The notes beneath the pieces are model-generated. The model worked only from the letters and a program-made list of their open reading frames with translations. It was not told the origin of the DNA and did no database searches. Shown one piece after another: positions 42,090 to 53,438 of a stretch of DNA of 64,000 nt. This stretch comes from Eublepharis macularius (lineage: Eukaryota > Chordata > Lepidosauria > Squamata > Eublepharidae). The stretch's first letter is position 1; every line of letters starts with the position of its first letter. Where the stretch lies: the NCBI RefSeq assembly GCF_028583425.1, contig NC_072800.1:92225001-92289000 (forward strand), written 5' to 3'. The position numbers and the translations under genes are program-made.

Positions 42090-42480
42090 CTTGTGTGTTA
42101 CGTGCCGTCAAGTCTCCTCCGACCTATGACGATCCTATGAATGAAAGACCTCCAAAATGTCCTATCGTTAACAGACTTGCTCAGATCATCGAATCATCGA
42201 ATCTGAATCATCGAATCATCGAATCATCGAATCTGAATCATCGAATCATCGAATCATAGAGTTGGAAGTGACCTGCAGGGTCATCTAGCCCAATCTCCTG
42301 CATAATGCAGGAAATTCACAGCTACCTCCTCTTCCCCCACACACATCCAATGACCCTTTCTCCATGCCCAGATCTTGCAAACTGGAGCAAATGGCTTCTT
42401 TTATTGCATCAAGCCACCTCATTTGGAGATGTCCTTCTGTTCCTACTGCCTTCCACTTTTCCTAGCACCTTCTTTCTGGA
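42090..42480 (-). mobile_element. Bov-B LINE 3' end (minus) split by CR1
   Basis: GTTACGTGCCGTCAAGTCTC ... AACAGACTTGCTCAGATC (to 42187) continues at 42368 with CAGATCTTGCAAACTGGAGC ... CTGCCTTCCACTTTTCCTAG, parallel to 18893-19085. CAGATC occurs on both sides of the insert. Confidence 0.78.
42186..42370 (-). mobile_element. CR1 3' end with expanded octamer tail (minus)
   Basis: An ATCATCGA/ATCTGA array of about nine units (42186-42258) precedes CATAGAGTTGGAAGTGACCT and CTAGCCCAATCTCCTGCATA, the CR1 3'UTR in reverse. CR1 tails normally have two to four units, so this one is expanded and altered to ATTCGATG. Confidence 0.82.
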
Positions 42481-42603
42481 CTGGCTCTAAAAGCAAAAGG
42501 AGGGGGCAGCAGTTGAATGGGGAAACGGCGCAGGGAGGAAGAGGTGAAAACGTCTTTCCTTAGGCCCTGATCCACATGATGCCCTGCTGCTTTTAGCAAT
42601 TCA

Positions 42604-43200
42604 GTTCTATTTATTTATTTATTTATTTATTTAATTAATTACATTTTTAGACCGCCCTCCCCATCAGACGGGCTCAGGGCGGTTTGACAACAAATTAAAA
42701 ACAGTAAAAACATTATAAAAACATTAAAACATCGTATAAAAACCCATTAAAATTGGCGGGTGTAGAATATTAAATATTAAAATGCAGCATTGTCCTGCAT
42801 GGGTGGTGGAAGGTCTTCAGTGGTATGGCCAGCGAGAGGACAGCCCAGCCCCCACCAAATGCCCGGTGGAACATCTCCATCTTGCAGGCCCGGCGGAAAG
42901 ATAACAAATCCTGCCAGGCCCTAGTTTCCTCAGACAGAGAGTTCCACCAGGTCGGAGCCAGAACTGAGAAGGCCCTGGCTCTGGTAGAAGCCAGGCGGAC
43001 CTCCCTGGGGCCAGGGACCATCAGCAAGTTCTTAGTGGCTGATCGAAGCGACCTCCGGGGAACATATGGGGAGAGGCAGTCCCGAAGGTATGCTGGGCCC
43101 AGTCCACATAGGGCTTTATAGGTCAACACCAAAACCTTGAACCGGACCCGGTACTCAACTGGTAACCAGTGCAGCTGACAGAGGATAGGTGTTACATGAG
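42604..43200 (-). mobile_element. L2-clade LINE, C-terminal fragment (minus)
   Basis: Minus frame 43204-42770 (144 codons): HWLPVEYRVRFKVLVLTYKA, LCGLGPAYLRDCLSPYVPRR, NLLMVPGPREVRLASTRARA, FSVLAPTWWNSL. The tail side begins with (ATTT)n at 42608-42636. It is 5'-truncated and well preserved. Confidence 0.88.
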
Positions 43201-43204
43201 CCAT

Positions 43205-43690
43205 AAGAATCCATTGATGGTTCCCGCCTGTGCAGTTTGGCCTTTAATAGACCATGTTCCTCCCTCTCTGAGATCAACTGAATTCACCTTATCCCATTTG
43301 CTGTCCGTGTGTTGAGTTGGATAGCGAAGCTGGGAAGGTGGCAGCCTCATTCGCTCTGGAACATTGGGTGCTTTCTGTTTACCACATTGCCTGTCCCAGC
43401 CAGCTCTTTGAATAGTGACAAACGGAGAGCAAGAATGGCCCTGTGCAGGCGATTCCTCCTCCGGGGGCTTCTTGGATGAGTGGGAAAGCAAGCTGGGAAG
43501 CTATCGCAAAGGAGCAGATGGGAACCTTCAATGCCAAGAAGCTTGTCCCATAAACCTTTACTAAACTATTTTCATAACCTCTGGGCCCAAACTCCGGCTG
43601 CCTCCTCCATTCCAAGAATCTGTAGCCTTTAGCAAAGAGACGCAGCTGGACCAAGAACGCTGTCAGTTGAGACCCAATCCGTTCCTGCAG
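43205..43690. other. Unassigned sequence
   Basis: An open frame on the minus strand (129 codons at 43768-43379) has no recognisable motif. Nothing else was seen. Confidence 0.35.
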
Positions 43691-43691
43691 G

Positions 43692-43792
43692 GCTGCCAGT
43701 TCTAGAGGGGTGTAATGCCATAGCGTCCACTTTCCAAAGCAGCCATTTTCTGTAGAGGAACTGATCACTGTAGCCTGGAGATCAGTTATAAT
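43692..43792 (-). mobile_element. Family F MITE fragment
   Basis: GGCTGCCAGTTCTAGAGGGG ... GTAGAGGAACTGATCACTGT ... CTGGAGATCAGTTAT. Confidence 0.5.
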
Positions 43793-43816
43793 ATAATAAT
43801 ATAATATAATGTTTCA

Positions 43817-44003
43817 CAGGGCTTTTTTCTGGGAAAAGAGGTGGTGGAACTCAGTGGGTTGCCCTTGGAGAAAATGGTCACATTGCCGGCAATCTCAACT
43901 CCCCTCTGTCTGGAGATCAAGGGGCGGGGCCACCAGCCATGTGACCATTTTCAAGAGGTGCCGGAACTCCATTCCACCACGTTCCAGCTGAAAAAAAGCC
44001 CTG
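43817..44003. mobile_element. MITE family C, 187 bp
   Basis: CAGGGCTTTTTTCTGGGAAA ... GAAAAAAAGCCCTG. Perfect 8-bp duplication ATGTTTCA (43809-43816 / 44004-44011). Arms include AAAATGGTCACATTGCCGGC and CCAGCCATGTGACCATTTT. Confidence 0.92.
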
Positions 44004-44267
44004 ATGTTTCATATTCTTTTTCTTGTTCCTTTTCTCAATGAAGTTGCTGAAGAAACATCATATTTTGAGACTGTATATCTTGGTTCTTCGGACAGCTTAC
44101 ACCACTTGTATTTGTCACCTTTCATTCATGTAATTCAAATGTGTACATGTATATTTTAAGGTATTTATACGTATTTATTGAGAGCACTCGTCACTTTAGC
44201 ACTGTGGAAAATACTTACCAAATATTCATTCATCATCGTATTGTATTGTTGTTTTCGTCCCCATTTG

Positions 44268-44660
44268 TGGTTCTATCACCTGCCACTGGCAGGTAACCTG
44301 AGAAAGGACACTGGGCACACTTCTGAAGGGGGTGCCTCAATGTCACTTCCTGAAGTGACGTCGTAGTGCCAGCCCGTGCTTTGCTGGGGCCAACTTTGGC
44401 CCCAAACAGGCTGAAATGGCCCCATGTAAAGCATGGGAGCATGCCTGAGGCCAGTATGATGACGTCACTGCCTGGAAGTGACATCATCACAGGAGCGCTG
44501 GGAGCATGCCCTGTGTGCACTTTTCTGGGTTGCTTGCCGGTGGCGAGTGATCACTCGGAGGGTTGTCACAGGGAGAAGACTCCCATAAAGTGCCGGGTAA
44601 GTGCCAAGCTCCCCCACCTCTGCCACCAAGAGGGATAGGGACCCGGCAACCCTAGCTCAA
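44268..44660. mobile_element. Family H element
   Basis: TCACTTCCTGAAGTGACGTC, GACGTCACTGCCTGGAAGTG, and the end GACCCGGCAACCCTA. Similar to 21210 and 29271. Confidence 0.55.
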
Positions 44661-45099
44661 AGATAGAGACCTGGCAATCTGGGCCAAGCCCTTGTGTGCC
44701 CCATGGAACCATGCAATCTGGGGCCCAGAGGATTCGGGGCACAAGCTCCTTTCCTTCCATATGTACAGGGGAAATGATAGTGGAACCTTCTTCCATGTAG
44801 CTTTGTGGTTTTGAGACTGACATAAGAAGTGTGTGGCCACGGTGCAGAAGAAGAAACCTGTTCTCAAGAAACCCGTTGCTGGCTATTTGCCAAAAGAAAC
44901 AAATGGGATGTCTGGGTTCCAAGGCAGAATGTCTGTGACTGTCAGAAAAAATGGGGGGGGGGCTGTTCCCAGCGTGCCCTGATAGTAGGCTTTTCTATGG
45001 CATCTGACCACCACCACCACCCCGCCCCCCATTGAAAACAGGATACTGACCTAGATGGAGAATTGTTCTAAACCAGCAGAGCTACCTGTATGTTCTTAA

Positions 45100-45455
45100 T
45101 AGGATTACCAGAATCTCTGCTGGGGGCGGGGGGATCCCCCACTCCCGCTCCTGCTTACCTGGCCAGCAGGGGGAAAGGCCAGGAAATGCGCCTCTCAGGG
45201 CAAACTCCTGAGTGGCGCAGCAAACTCCCATGCAATACAGTGTGCCGATTTCAGCCCGAATCGGCCCGCAACGGGCCAAAATCAACCCCCTGCGGAGCGT
45301 GAGAACACTCCTGGGGGCGGCATGTGGCCTGCGTGATGATGTCACTTCCTGGAATGTCACTGGGCAATGATGTCACTTCCCGAGGTCATCTGTAAGGTGA
45401 GTTTCAAGTCTTCAACCTCCTCCCCAGAGAGTAAGAGGACCTGGAAGCCCTAGTT
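45100..45455. mobile_element. Family H element
   Basis: AGGATTACCAGAATCTCTGC at the left, GATGATGTCACTTCCTGGAA and ATGATGTCACTTCCCGAGG inside, ACCTGGAAGCCCTA at the right. Degraded. Confidence 0.5.
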
Positions 45456-45483
45456 CTCAACATAATATGCAGTGTTGGCATTT

Positions 45484-45595
45484 GAGCAAGATTTGGGTCC
45501 AGTAGCACCTTAAAGACCAACTAGATTTCCTCCTTTGGGGGGTCAGAGGTCCCTTCATCAGACACCTTGTTGTCATTTGAGAATGTCAGATCCTT
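45484..45595. mobile_element. Family G fold-back fragment
   Basis: AAGATTTGGGTCCAGTAGCA, CCTTAAAGACCAACTAGATT, GGTCAGAGGTCCCTTCATCA. Confidence 0.5.
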
Positions 45596-46037
45596 CCCTT
45601 AGTCATTTTCAAAAATGGAGCGGAGATGTCCCAGGAGGGCATCCATCTCACATCGACAGTGGGCATTTAGCTTATTTAAGCCTCTCTGTCTCCGCCTCAG
45701 ACAATTCCAGGGCAGGGAGAGTCCTGTGGTCTGATGGAAGGGTGAGGCAGTTGCTGAGAGCAGCCGTGGTTCCTTGAGCCTGGATGCCAAGAGGCGCGGA
45801 TTCCTGGCCCCACCATTCGAAACACCTGCCTCCTTTGGCTAGCTGACGGCTGCATAAGTGATGGGCTTTGTTCCCACTGGAGGCTCTCGGCATGCAATGG
45901 ATAGACTAGCAGGTGTTGAGTCGTAAAACACACAAAGGCTGACAGACAGAAATAGCTCCAAATGGCAAGTTGAGAAACTGATATGGTACTGTCATCTTCT
46001 CTGGGGAGCAACCCAGGAATGTAAGGTAATGTTTTCT

Positions 46038-46465
46038 CAGAGTCTCTCTACACAAGACACCTCGGCGTGTGTTCGGGAGACTCAATGTTAGCTGGGAAGC
46101 GTAGTTTTAAAAGACAGAGCTGGCAGAGATCGCTTCTCACAGGGTTTGTTAATTTCACCTCCCGGAAGGCTTTGTAAATTTCACCTCTCCAGTCTAAAAC
46201 TGTATGGGATGGCAACCAGAGGGCAGTGAGGAATGGAATTGGGCTGGAGCTGCCTTCCAGAGCTAGGCTTGGACCTGGAGAGGTTATAATGGGCTGAAAT
46301 TTCATTTCTGGCATTTCACAGCACCTTCACACAGCTCCAGTGTATAGCAAAGCCTTAGCCATGCCCCTGGCTCTGTGTTTTTAAACTACCCTTCCCGGCT
46401 ATCATTTCACCTCCCGACCCGTGTTCTTCATGTGTCAGATGTCTCATGTAGAGAGCCTCTTAGGT
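46038..46465. mobile_element. MITE family I, about 430 bp
   Basis: Left end AGAGTCTCTCTACACAAGAC ... right end complement (ATGTCTCATGTAGAGAGCCTC). Inner blocks TTGTTAATTTCACCTCCCGG and GCTGGGAAGCGTAGTTTT recur at 53930-54290. Confidence 0.6.
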
Positions 46466-46689
46466 TATTCAACCACAAAGGGATGCAAACAGGATATATG
46501 CAGGATGCAAATGATTAAATCTGGGTTGGAGAAGTATACGTCTCAGCTGAGCTGAAATGAACAGGGAGAAGGGATCCAGAAACAACTGTTTCTGCCTGGA
46601 ATGTTGCATGCTGAAAACCTGGATACTACCCTGGGGTTGGATATTGGCCCAATCCAGCAGAGTGTTTGGGGAGCGAGTATTACTATGTG

Positions 46690-46908
46690 TGTGTAAAGCG
46701 CTGTCACGTTACAATCGACTTATGCTGACCCCTGCTAGGGGTTTCAAGGCAAGAGACTAACAGAGGTGGTTTGCCGTTGCCTGTCTCTGCATAATGGCCC
46801 GGGTCTTCCTTGGTGGTCTCCCATTCAATTACTAACCAGATCCAACCCTTCTTAGTTTCAGAGATCTGATGAGATCGGGCTTGCTTGGGCTATCCAGGTC
46901 AGGGTTAT
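46690..46908 (-). mobile_element. 5S rRNA-derived SINE (minus)
   Basis: GTCTCCCATTCAATTACTAA, CTTAGTTTCAGAGATCTGAT, GAGATCGGGCTTGCTTGGGC. The complement has the 5S order (GCCCAAGC.AGCCCGATCTC). The tail TCACGTTACAATCGACTTAT is Bov-B-like. Confidence 0.8.
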
Positions 46909-47573
46909 GTTACTTCGGCCCTTTTTAAAAACCAGAGTCCTGTTCATCAGTTGTTAGCAGGGAAGAAGGAGAACTTTGCATACAACCTACACATATGTAG
47001 CACCGGTGAGGCTAGGGAATTGCACATGGGTTGCAGTTCTTTGCATAATCCCCCATCCAGCTTAGTGTGCATGTGAACAGGTAGGTTACACCTTGCTTGG
47101 GGTCGGGGGGTCCCTACTGTGTGTGTGGGGACAGCAATGAGCCCCAGTGAGGGACAGAAAGGGGCAGTAATTTCAGGGTCACCATCTTGGACTTTTGACC
47201 TGGGTCCCAGAATCGCTAAGAATACCCCTGATATGTGGGAACTAATAAGGTGGATCATGGGGCAGGGGGACGCAATGATGGCATGTCTCGTGAGTCGCTT
47301 CAGTGGCTGTTATCAGTTGATAGAAGAGATATAAGGCTGCTGCCGCTGCTGACACCAGTGGCGGGCGGTAACATGGCAGCAAGAAAGGTTCCGATCCAAT
47401 ATACTGATAAACATCTTTAATATGGGGGGGTACCAGCCAGCCGAACCAGAAAATATTAGTCATCGAGCAGTTTGACACACCGTTTCTCCAATGACTGGTT
47501 CTCAGACCAGCAAGAACCCCTGGCAAGTATGAGAGTCTGATCAAATCTTTCTTTGGTACCTTTCCTCTGTGCT
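46909..47573. other. Unassigned sequence
   Basis: Nothing recognised. Confidence 0.35.
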
Positions 47574-47736
47574 TCCTAGGGTTGCCAACCTCCAGGTCAT
47601 GGCTGGAGATCTCCTGGAAGGTGGGCTGTATGGCATTATACACTGTTGAGGTTCCTCCCCCCCCCAACTCCACCCTCTCCAGCCTCCACCTCCCTTATCT
47701 CCAGGAATTTCGCAGGCTAGAGCTGGCAACCTTAGT
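47574..47736. mobile_element. MITE family F copy
   Basis: CTAGGGTTGCCAACCTCCAG ... CTGGAGATCTCCTGGAAGGT ... AGAGCTGGCAACCTTAG. Both ends are present and complementary. Confidence 0.7.
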
Positions 47737-47825
47737 AGTTTCTGTTCCCTCCCACCAAGAGAAACTAGGAGTTCTTATTCCTTGGCCAAACTACTGAGTA
47801 GTGCAGAACCTTGAAGCCCAACCCA

Positions 47826-48095
47826 TAATAATAATAATATTATAATAATAATAACATTTGATTTATATACCACCCTTCAGGACAACTTATCGCCCACTCA
47901 GAGCAGTTTACAAAGTGTGTTGTTATTATCCCTACAACAATCACCCTGTGAGGTGGGTGGGGCTGAGAGAGCTCTGGAAGAGCTGTGACTGACCCAAGGT
48001 CACCCAGCTGGCTTCAAGTGGAAGAGTGCGGAATCAAACCCAGCTCTCCAGATTAGAGTCCCATCGCTCTTAACCACGACACCAAACTGGCTCTC
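47826..48095 (-). mobile_element. tRNA-like SINE, second type (minus)
   Basis: Begins with an (ATA)n tail and TTTGATTTATATACCACCCT. The body GAGGTGGGTGGGGCTGAGAG, AGAGCTGTGACTGACCCAAG, and the head in reverse GGAATCAAACCCAGCTCTCC ... CTCTTAACCACGACACC. Same as 57855 and 61165. Confidence 0.75.
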
Positions 48096-48226
48096 GGGAG
48101 CTGTTAATTTTCCTGGTTTCATTTTAAGGAAATGGCCAGCTCCAGAGGGACCTGGGGTTGACTATTTCATGGGCCCTAAGACTGTGAAAGGCTCCACAGA
48201 CATAAATGGGATACTATTCTCACTGA

Positions 48227-48344
48227 GGGCCAAGCTACACATGACGAATGACACTTGAACGGCAAGTGGATTGAGTGGAAGGCAAGTGAATAGGGAGAAA
48301 TACACTTGCAGTTCAAGTGTCATTCGTCATGTGTAGCTTGGCCC
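48227..48344. mobile_element. MITE family A, 118-bp copy
   Basis: GGGCCAAGCTACACATGACG ... CATGTGTAGCTTGGCCC. Flanks TGA / TCA extend the palindrome. Third copy of exactly 118 bp. Confidence 0.78.
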
Positions 48345-49825
48345 TCAGAAAGGAGCCCTTTAAAAGATTGGATGCAGCCCAAGAGAATGCTTGGACTGAG
48401 CACGGCTCTGTTGACCGTTAGGATGGGATGTGGAGGGCGTTTAGCCCTCAGTGCCTGAAAATTCTGAAGCCGGCAAATCCCAAAGTGAAATTCAGCTCCA
48501 AGCCTAATCTCCTTACAAAACAGCAAAATTCTGAAATAATGAGAGGAGGGAGAGACAGGAAAAGATAGAAAGAAACCCTTTTAGCAGAGCTTCATGAATA
48601 GAATATTCACACTTATGTATCTTAGGTACATCTGGGGCTGTAAGAAAGTCATAGTTAATAGTAGGAGTTAACTACTACAGTATTACTACTAATAGTAGTT
48701 ATCTGCTACTTGGTTTCTACTCATAGTAACTATTAGGATATTCTGTAGAGAACACTGAAGACACAACATCCAGGTCAGAGGAATTTACAACCTATTACCG
48801 GAGCAAGGCTGGGGACAAGGCAGAGGGCGAGGGCTCTCAAATGAATAAGTGTGCAATCACGACACTGAGATGTCCAATGAGGTTTGGATAGTTGTTCCCA
48901 AGGAGTGGGAACGGCCCGATGGATGGCACAGGGATCAAGAGGGATAGGCACAGAGGAATCCGAATTCCAGAATGAGAGAGAGAACCACAAGGCATTTTGA
49001 GGACATTTGAGCAGATCTGTACACCCAGATCAATTCGGCTGCTGTGGAAAGGGAAGCTCATGATCACCCAACTCCATTTTGTAGCAGTCTGTCATATCCT
49101 AAAAACAAAGCAATTTAAGAGTTAGAAACAACCACAGGTGAGCAAACAACCGGGGAGCGGCATTGATCAGTAGCCCGCCTGCAACAACATTTTGCTAAGT
49201 TTCCACTGGGATTGCTTCCTACCAAGATTCTATTTTTTAACAAAACAATATCAAGTTTCTAACCCATGTGCTTTCAGAGATAAGCACAAGCTTTGTGCTA
49301 GGGATACAGGAATATGCCCCTTTTTGTCACTTCTTGTTTTCATCTGCTTACTTAACTGTGAACAACGCCACTCATTTGTGTTGCGGGTGGTCCCAGTTTT
49401 TTTTCTTTTGTACTGTATTTACAGCGTTCATATGGGTTCTGCATGTTACGTGCTTAACATGTGTGGATTAAATGGGAAAATTCAACACAAGGAAACAGAA
49501 AATTGTGCAAGAACGTTAAAAAATACATTAATTCACACAAGGGAGAAATAACAAATTCTGTAAATTGAAATGCAGTTCTGAGTCAAATCAACCATGATAA
49601 GAAATTTGAAATTATTCATAGAGGGTTCTCAGATCATTGGACAGGAAAAGAAACAGAAAGTTAGTCGGATTCCCAGAAATGGTGATGTGTAGCCTTGCAG
49701 CATTCCACACAGATGATTGTAACTCTCTACAACTAGCAACACCAGAATTAATTATGGATTATGTGAAGTGGCTTGATCCCCATAACTGTAGGATTTGGCT
49801 TTTCTTAGGATGCCTTCGTGATGGG
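48345..49825. other. Unassigned sequence
   Basis: About 1.5 kb with no clear repeat or gene. Open frames (for example 49192-49551) have no homologue that I recognise. Short local inverted repeats of CTACTA/TAGTAG lie at 48660-48740. Confidence 0.35.
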
Positions 49826-50255
49826 CAGGGCTCATTTAGAGGGGGAACACGCAGGAACGCAGTTCCAGCAGTTCCTCAAAGAGGTCACATGTCAGGTGGC
49901 CCCACCCACCTGACTCGGCCATTTTAGGCCTGTTTCAGCCTGGATTGGGGCCAAAACAGCCCGGATCGGGCCTCTGATGGGTGGTGGATCACTCTCCCAC
50001 TCAGCAGCGCCCCGATCTTGACAATTTTGGGCCCCTTTTCAGCCCTTTTCAGCCCCTTTTTGCCATTTTGGGCCCAATTGTGGCCCTGAATGGCCAGGAT
50101 TGGGTCCAAAACAGCCAGTATAGGTGATGTCAGGGGGAGTGGCATATGCAAATCAGTCATGCCAATGATTCACTTCCTGTGATGACAAGGGGCGTGGCAT
50201 ATGCTAATGAGTTATGCTAATGAATCCCTCCAGCTCTTCTATGAAATGACCCCTG
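49826..50255. mobile_element. MITE family C-like, 430 bp
   Basis: CAGGGCTCATTTAGAGGGGG and the far end ATGACCCCTG. The interior has repeats of TTTTCAGCCC and CAGCCTGGATTGGG. Flanks GTGATGGG / GGATGGAC match only partly. Confidence 0.5.
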
Positions 50256-50552
50256 GGATGGACGTAGATTATTTTTGATCTTAGATATGTACAGATATAT
50301 ATTAACAAGTGTGTTTTTCTGGACTTTCTGGGAGACAAAAAAATACAAGAATTTAAGAATGCTGAAAGAGTCCTGCGAGAGGCTTCATTTCCCTTGCGGC
50401 GCTTTCTCCCTGCTTTGTCCACAGTCCAATTTGATCCAACAAGTTTTGCAGGATTTTCAATCTTTGCAAAAACCTACAACAGCTGTTTGCAAGAGACCAC
50501 AAAGACATGTAACCATTTCCTGGTCAAAATTATATTTCTGATCCCCATTGGT

Positions 50553-50768
50553 GGTGGTGGAGAGTGCCCACAAGTCATAGCTGACTTATGGCAACCCCTA
50601 GGAGTCTTTCCTGGCAAGAGACTATCAGAGGTGGTTTGCCATTGCCTGCCTCTGCAACCCTGGTCTTCCCTGGAGGTCTCCCATCCAAGTACTAACCAAG
50701 GCCAATCCTGCTTAGCTTCTGAGATCTGAGGAGACCAGGCTTACCTGGACTATCCAGGTCAGGCCCTC
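50553..50768 (-). mobile_element. 5S rRNA-derived SINE (minus), well preserved
   Basis: The complement contains GAGATCTCAGAAGCTAAGCA-type 5S sequence: plus strand GGTCTCCCATCCAAGTACTA, ACCAAGGCCAATCCTGCTTA, GCTTCTGAGATCTGAGGAGA. The tail side CACAAGTCATAGCTGACTTA TGGCAACCCC is Bov-B-like. Confidence 0.85.
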
Positions 50769-51204
50769 CCCACTGAAGTGGTCAATAATGCCCCCACCCC
50801 AAAGTAAATCAGATAGATTAAGATGTAAGGAGATATCAAGATTATTGTCTTGCTTATTATTGCTTATTATTACTGTGATGTCATTCAATCCCTACTGAAA
50901 GCCAATTTGGGAATGGAATGAAATGTTGCTTTTTCTTCCTGTAGCTTAACACAACAGATGGGGATTTTGCTCAATGGTCCACCCTTTGCTTTGGATACAG
51001 AAAGGTCAAGGTTCCATCTTTGGAATCTCGTGGTCTCAGGTAACTTTTCTGTGCCAGAGAACCTGGAGCTCATAGCCACTCAGAGGAGAGAGCACTCTGA
51101 TTTACTAAGACAGCTTCAAAAGATGTATACATGTCGAAGGAATACACAGAATAGTCCGTATGCAGAATGGTCCATACCCCTGATTTGCGTGCAGAAGTCT
51201 CCAT

Positions 51205-51879
51205 TAGAGATGGGCACAAACCTGAATACGAACCAAAAAACCCCATGAACCAGCCCAGTTCGTGAGTTGCGAACCAGTGGTTCGTGGAAGCTCATTTCCA
51301 CAAACTTCCACAGAACTTGTCCACTGGTTCGTTTGGTTCGTATTAAAGGGCAATGCCCCTTTCCGTGCCGCTGCAAAGCAGCCGGGAAAGGGGCAGTTTA
51401 AATGCCCATTTCCCCCGGGAAATGGCCATTTAAACTTTTCCTGCTGTTGCAAGTGGCAGGTCCCTTTAAACAATCAGCTGGCAGGCAGCAAGGGGGGATC
51501 CCCCCTCACTGCTTGCCAGCTGATAGTTTAAAGGGACCTGCCTCTTGCAAGTGGCAGGAACCCCACAAACCCCGCTTGCAAGAGGTTTGCAACCCCACAA
51601 AGCCCTCTTTCAAGCTCAAACCCCACAAACCCCACCTGCCAGCTGATAGTTTAAAGGGACCTGCCACTTGCAAGCGGCAGGAAAGGGCCCTTTAAACTAT
51701 CAAATGCTTCTTTCCCTGCCGCTGCTAAGCGGCCGGAAAGGGGCATTTAAACCCCACAAACCACAAACTGGTTTGCGAACTTGCCTCAGTTCATGGGAGT
51801 TTGTGGTTTCTGGTTCGTGGAAACCCCACGAACCACGAACCGCATTGTTTGGTTTTGGGGGGGCTCGTGCCCATGTCTA
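51205..51879. mobile_element. hAT-like element family D, 675 bp
   Basis: Ends TAGAGATGGGCACAAACC and CTCGTGCCCATGTCTA; 8-bp duplication GTCTCCAT / GTCTCTAT (51197-51204 / 51880-51887). The interior has repeated CCTTTAAAC/TTTAAAGGGACCTGCC modules. Confidence 0.88.
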
Positions 51880-52330
51880 GTCTCTATCTCCCATCCCAGC
51901 AAACCCGTGTTGGGAAAGAGCTTCCCGGCCTGAAGCTGATTGCCAGAGAGTAAAGAATGCCAAGCTCGATGATGCACAGCAACTTCAATTGAACTTCCAT
52001 CCCTGCCTGGTATCATTCGGGGCCGTTTCAACACGTCCTTAGAACTGCGGTTTGCCCTCGGAACTGGGGCGACTTTTCTCCAAGCTTGCGCACGTTATCA
52101 TTTGCCAGCCCTGTGCATATTGTTTGTTTACTGGTCTTCTGTTTATTTCCTGGGACCGCAGTTGTGCCAATGTTTTCTTTTGTTGTGGGTTTACGGTGTG
52201 GAATTTTTTTAATTTTTTTTTTTTTGCATTTTCTGGCATATGAACACTTAAAGGACTTCTGAAGAACGCTTGAAGGACTTAGTCCTGCCTTTTCCCTAAA
52301 TGTGTTGGCAAGTTCCTGAATTGCTGTAGC
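51880..52330. other. Unassigned; one MITE-like end
   Basis: GGGCCGTTTCAACACGTCC (52019-52037) looks like a family B terminus without partner. The rest shows nothing. Confidence 0.35.
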
Positions 52331-52331
52331 T

Positions 52332-52530
52332 TATTTATATTTTTTTTCATTTTACTTCATTTATATTCTGCCTTTCTCCCCAAAGAGGATCCAAAGCCGT
52401 TTACAACATTCTCCTCTCCTCTATTTTTTCCTCCCAACAAAACCTTTGAGGGAGGGAAGGCTGAGAGTTTGTCCCTGGCCCAGAGTCACTCAGTGAGCTT
52501 CCAGGACAGAGCAAGGAATCAAACCGGGGT
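52332..52530 (-). mobile_element. tRNA-headed SINE (minus)
   Basis: TATTTATATTTTTTTTCATT tail side, CATTTATATTCTGCCTTTCT, CCAAAGAGGATCCAAAGCCG, CCAGAGTCACTCAGTGAGCT, GGAATCAAACCGGGGTC. Confidence 0.72.
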
Positions 52531-53187
52531 CAACAAGCTCAGAAGGAACACATTATCAAAAAGATCCAAGTAAATCATCTCAGCAGGAAAAAGAGCGGCA
52601 AGAGATGAGATGCATTTGCATCTTCTACCAATTGCTCAGGGCCAGAAGTCACAAAGCACCAAGTCTGGGAATTATGCCTATATGAACACAGAAAGTTATA
52701 TAACAAGAACAGCATGTGAACCAGGGGAGTTTTTGACCCTGGGGAGGGGGGTCAAAGAATACACTATGCAGAGAATGTAACTAATTGGTTCATATTATCA
52801 GGACTGTGTGCCTCTGGGAGTAAGAGAGCCAAGAATGGAGGCTGTGTGGGTGGGCTGAGGATAGATGCATAATGATCCCAAAACTGGGATCAGAAAAGAT
52901 GGAGAGGGGTACTTCTAGGATTTGGGGTGGGGGTGGAGTGTGGACCCTAGCTGATGAGAGAGCGTGGCTTGCATGCAAAAAGGGATGGGTTTAGTTCATC
53001 TCTCATTCAAAGGATCTCAAGAAGGAGGGCTGGGAAAAACCATCTACCTTTGAAGACCTTGAGAGCTACTGCTAGTCAAAGTGGCTAATATTGGTAAGTT
53101 GAAACTGGTGCAGTTCAAATAACCCATTCCCTGAAAAACATGTCCCTCATTTCAGTAAGGATCAAGAGGGATTGTGAAACTCTGTCT
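52531..53187. other. Unassigned sequence
   Basis: Nothing recognised. Confidence 0.35.
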
Positions 53188-53200
53188 ACACATGGCTAAG

Positions 53201-53426
53201 ATGCAGAGGAGTTAGCCGTGTTAGTCTGTGGTAGCAAAATCAAAAAGAGTCCAGTAGCACCTTAAAGACTAACCAATTTTATTGTAGCATAAGCTTTCGA
53301 GAATCAAGTTCTCTTCGTCAGATGCCTGATATCAGGCATCTGACGAAGAGAACTGTGATTCTCGAAAGCTTATGCTACAATAAAATTGGTTAGTCTTAAA
53401 GGTGCTACTGGACTCTTTTTGATTTT
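53201..53426 (-). mobile_element. Fold-back retroposon, 226 bp
   Basis: The left side is the conserved tail ATGCAGAGGAGTTAGCCGTG; the right side is truncated after CTCTTTTTGATTTT. Perfect 13-bp duplication ACACATGGCTAAG (53188-53200 / 53427-53439). Confidence 0.92.
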
Positions 53427-53438
53427 ACACATGGCTAA

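Noticed and set aside
49192..49551. 119-codon frame with many Cys/His as a zinc-finger fragment
   Set aside because: The spacing does not fit C2H2 or other zinc-finger patterns; it is likely a chance frame in AT-rich DNA.
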